Source: Lutraria lutraria (taxonomy: Eukaryota; Mollusca; Bivalvia; Venerida; Mactridae). From it: DNA of 64,000 nt. The stretch is from NCBI GenBank assembly GCA_964023205.1, contig OZ026836.1:2921501-2985500 (forward strand). Direction: 5' to 3'. Of the stretch, positions 61,271 to 64,000 are shown in pieces (the stretch's first letter is position 1; every line of letters begins with the position of its first letter). A program made the position numbers and the translations under genes. The notes below the pieces were generated by a model. That model saw nothing but the letters and a program-made list of their open reading frames with translations, had not been told where the DNA came from and searched no databases.

Positions 61271-63742
61271 ATGGACACTCCGAGATCTGGACTTATTCGT
61301 GCTACAGAAAGATGCATCAGAGAATACATACAAGTAAGTAGTTATTTTCAGTAAGCCATCATTTGTAAAATGAATGTATTTGGTAATTGATTCGTCGGTC
61401 TCATCCAAATCTATCAAAATAACATACTTAAAAATGGATATAATTAACCTACACCCAGTTTTCAGTCAGCAATGAAGTATTTCTGTCGTACACATCCCAT
61501 GCACGGTATCTGATGTTTTGTATAGAATTGGTTACGAAAATGTCAAAGCTGATAGCTGGGGTGCGTAGTCAAGATCCGACAGAAATCTCGCTCCGCTCGC
61601 GTATAAACCATCATATACTCGTTTTCCCCCTAAACACATGCAAATTTCACAATATTTTAATGGAAGATATGTCACATTGGATCAATATTTTCTCTATCTT
61701 TACTAAATTATTGATGATATTTTTTTTAGGACAACTGTGAGATAAATCTACCACTTATACAGAAACTCGAAGATGCGTCTTACAATATATGGGTGGAATC
61801 GGTACGTATTATTAAAGTTTAATACTTCATCTGAATGTTACGATAATTTAATATTACTATCATATACATCATCTACATGAAAAAAATAAAATAAATATCT
61901 AACAATGAAGTAAATCAACGATTGTGATAAAGAACTAAATTTCAAAACTAAAGTTGCTCAGAAAATATTCATCCGCCGGCGGATACATTTGTGTTCGGAT
62001 GGGGTGGGTAGTTATAATCATACATGAGAGTTTGAGCTGTTTTATCTCGTTTTCAGCAGATTAAGGGGAATACCCCATGAAAGATTAATATTTATATTGG
62101 TGATTCATAAGCAATACCATTTTTTCTCTGAAGTAAACATGTCCACTAATATATAGCTGACATATATAGCTGACAAGGATTGTTTTGTTCGCTTTACCCT
62201 TAATGTCGTTTCTCTTCGCTTCAGTCAGGCTCTGTTATCATTGTACTTTGTATTTTCCCTACGGTCGCGTTTTCTGTCGTTGATGTACATTAAAATTTAA
62301 CCCATTATCTTTTTCATATTTCAGAATACTGACTTTCTTCATAGTAGTTTGCTAATAAAGGATTCAGAGGAAGATGTTGATGAATATATATGGGATGACG
62401 CTTTTATGCCACCAAGGTAACTGATTCTAAATTGTTCTAACTATGTTCGAGTGATTAAAAATCAAGGTCTTGCTACACGTATGTTTTCGATTAATGTTTT
62501 TGTCAAATAAGCATAATCACGAGTGACACAATGTTTTCATTGCGCCGTTCTCAAAATAATACATTTTGCATTGCAAAATCTGCGCAAAACAGTTATACGT
62601 GTTTTTCCTATCATCATAAATCGTGATTAATCATTTTTATTTTATTTCTATTAACGTTGATGGAAATTTACTTTATACATGTAGAGCATTTAAATAAGTG
62701 TTTAGAATACATGCACAAATTACAGACAAATCAAAACAGACAAAATGTATCAGTTTCTTCATCATTGGATCAGCTGATTTTTAACCAAAATAAACATTCT
62801 GTGTGGTTGATGTCATTACATGTGGTCATCCGTTTAATGTATAATCAGCGTTAAAATAAATCTAACCCGGTTTGTTGAAATATAAAACAAATATGTTTTA
62901 ACCTCTCATATTGCTAGTTTGTTTCGTGCAATAGACATTATTACTTTACTGTTGTATTTTATTTCAGTTTTGACTGTTTTGAGCCATCTGATGATGACGT
63001 GATACTTGAAGCAGACGACATGGATTTAAGTTCTATTGGAAGTTCAATTCGACCTTGTGATGAATCAGATTGTTCTGTCGGATATCTTGCCGGAAGTGAA
63101 GACGGGTCAGACGAAGACGAATGTTTGATTGAACAAGAACACATTTACAGTAAATACCGACCAATGTGCCAAGTTTATTCGGACGTTGAAATTGTTCCGA
63201 AAGATTATTACGTGGTTGAACGTGGATTTAGTGCCCTGGAAGATAATCAAGTTAGCAGTACAGTTCCAATTAGTCTTCTGCAACCGCATGATATGACAGG
63301 AAATGACATCATCAATAGTGATCAAGACTGGGTGGTACTTAACTCTGATTTAACCGAACAAGTTTATACATTTGATACAGACGAAGATCCAACTTGTTAT
63401 AATATGTCTGATGCTATTAGTATAGTACGTGCTAGGGAAGTGAGAAATATTCAGGCAAATGATTCTGTGAAACTTAGCTCTGATGAATGGAAGAAAGAAC
63501 CAGCAGATCTTGATGAATGGTCAGTGTTGTCAATAAATATCACAGAACATGTGTATCCTAAAACTCGCAGACGACTTTTCACTAATGTTAAAGAGAATGT
63601 TCTGAAGTCTTCAAGAAAAGAAACACTCTCTAACTCTGATGTCCTATCACATATGAACACTTGGGTTCGACAATCGGCTGGATGGATGATTTTCAGCTTT
63701 CTATTACGAATTTTACGTTATTTGTTACAGAGAAATACATAA
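61271..63742 (+). CDS. Uncharacterised acidic protein with two W-x-x-L repeats and a hydrophobic C-terminus
   Basis: Four exons: 61,271-61,333; 61,730-61,801; 62,325-62,416; 62,968-63,742, all GT-AG and in phase, total 333 residues. The first 45 residues look helical (LIRATERCIREYIQ, LPLIQKLEDASYNIW). Residues 58-130 are rich in Asp/Glu/Ser. Two similar segments, QDWVVLNSDLTEQVY (W197) and DEWSVLSINITEHVY (W260), lie 63 residues apart. Each has acidic residues before W-x-x-L, the pattern of LC3-interacting regions. The last 20 residues (GWMIFSFLLRILRYLLQRNT) are hydrophobic with spaced Arg, fitting an amphipathic or tail-anchor helix. I do not recognise the family. A membrane-associated autophagy adaptor is inference only. 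The splice model is strong; the function is not known. Confidence 0.75.
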
Positions 63743-63745
63743 AGA

Positions 63746-63751
63746 ATTAAA
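63746..63751 (+). terminator. Candidate polyadenylation signal
   Basis: ATTAAA three bases after the stop codon at 63,740-63,742. This would again give a very short 3' UTR, so a signal beyond it may be the real one. Confidence 0.25.
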
Positions 63752-64000
63752 AATATATATTATGTATACATGTGGTCAGTGTTGTTTATGTGCATCACAA
63801 AGCGTAAAGTTTCATATTTTATTTTCTACAATTACAATACAATGAAACATAAAAAGTAAACAAAATAAGGTTCGTCCTAATTAGTCAGCAATATTAAAAA
63901 TATGACAGTAACTGATATTCGAACTTTCTCCTATCAAAGGCATCTAAATAAGTCCACTTAGCATTTATATGTGCCAAGAGCAATCATATCACAGTCCAGT

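Overview
This is an AT-rich animal genomic window with spliced genes (GT-AG introns), long introns and many short interspersed elements. I infer a mollusc, most likely a bivalve. That rests on two things: the protein-coding genes are metazoan, and several dispersed repeats look like families I associate with bivalve genomes (the 57 kb repeat opening with a GAGGGCC...GGCCCT inverted pair and built on ~161-bp units, the 32.4 kb repeat, the 39.7 kb repeat). I could not search a database, so the species is not determined.

Layout. 1-19.6 kb: no gene I can support; it holds SINE copies, small inverted-repeat elements, a LINE 3' end and simple repeats. 19.7-24.0 kb (+): a two-exon gene for a 434-residue protein with a basic N-terminus, a seven-cysteine cluster and a long acidic tail carrying three Y-x-N motifs; a decayed LINE sits in its intron. 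26.6-29.6 kb: a 40-bp satellite array interrupted by a 1.73-kb inverted-repeat transposon with a clear target-site duplication, followed by a Tc1-like transposase remnant. 30.0-31.0 kb (+): an intronless rhodopsin-family GPCR. 33.2-44.4 kb (-): the ARPC1 subunit of the Arp2/3 complex, 12 coding exons plus a 5' non-coding exon, complete at 371 residues. 44.66-50.63 kb (+): a canopy 3/4-type ER protein, 7 exons, 242 residues, divergent from ARPC1 across about 240 bp. 52.8-57.0 kb (-): mitochondrial enoyl-CoA delta isomerase 1 (ECI1-like), 7 coding exons, tail-to-tail with the canopy gene. 61.27-63.74 kb (+): a four-exon gene for a 333-residue acidic protein that I do not recognise, with two W-x-x-L repeats and a hydrophobic C-terminus.

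The genes do not form a pathway: actin nucleation (ARPC1), ER folding (canopy) and fatty-acid oxidation (ECI1) are housekeeping neighbours. ARPC1 and canopy probably share a bidirectional promoter. The most interesting material is the two unrecognised proteins (a possible palmitoylated pY-x-N adaptor and a possible LC3-binding protein), a candidate alternative last exon in ARPC1, a 19-nt micro-exon in ECI1 that is one base out of frame, two large foldback structures inside ARPC1 introns, and an array with a four-unit higher-order repeat interrupted by a transposon.
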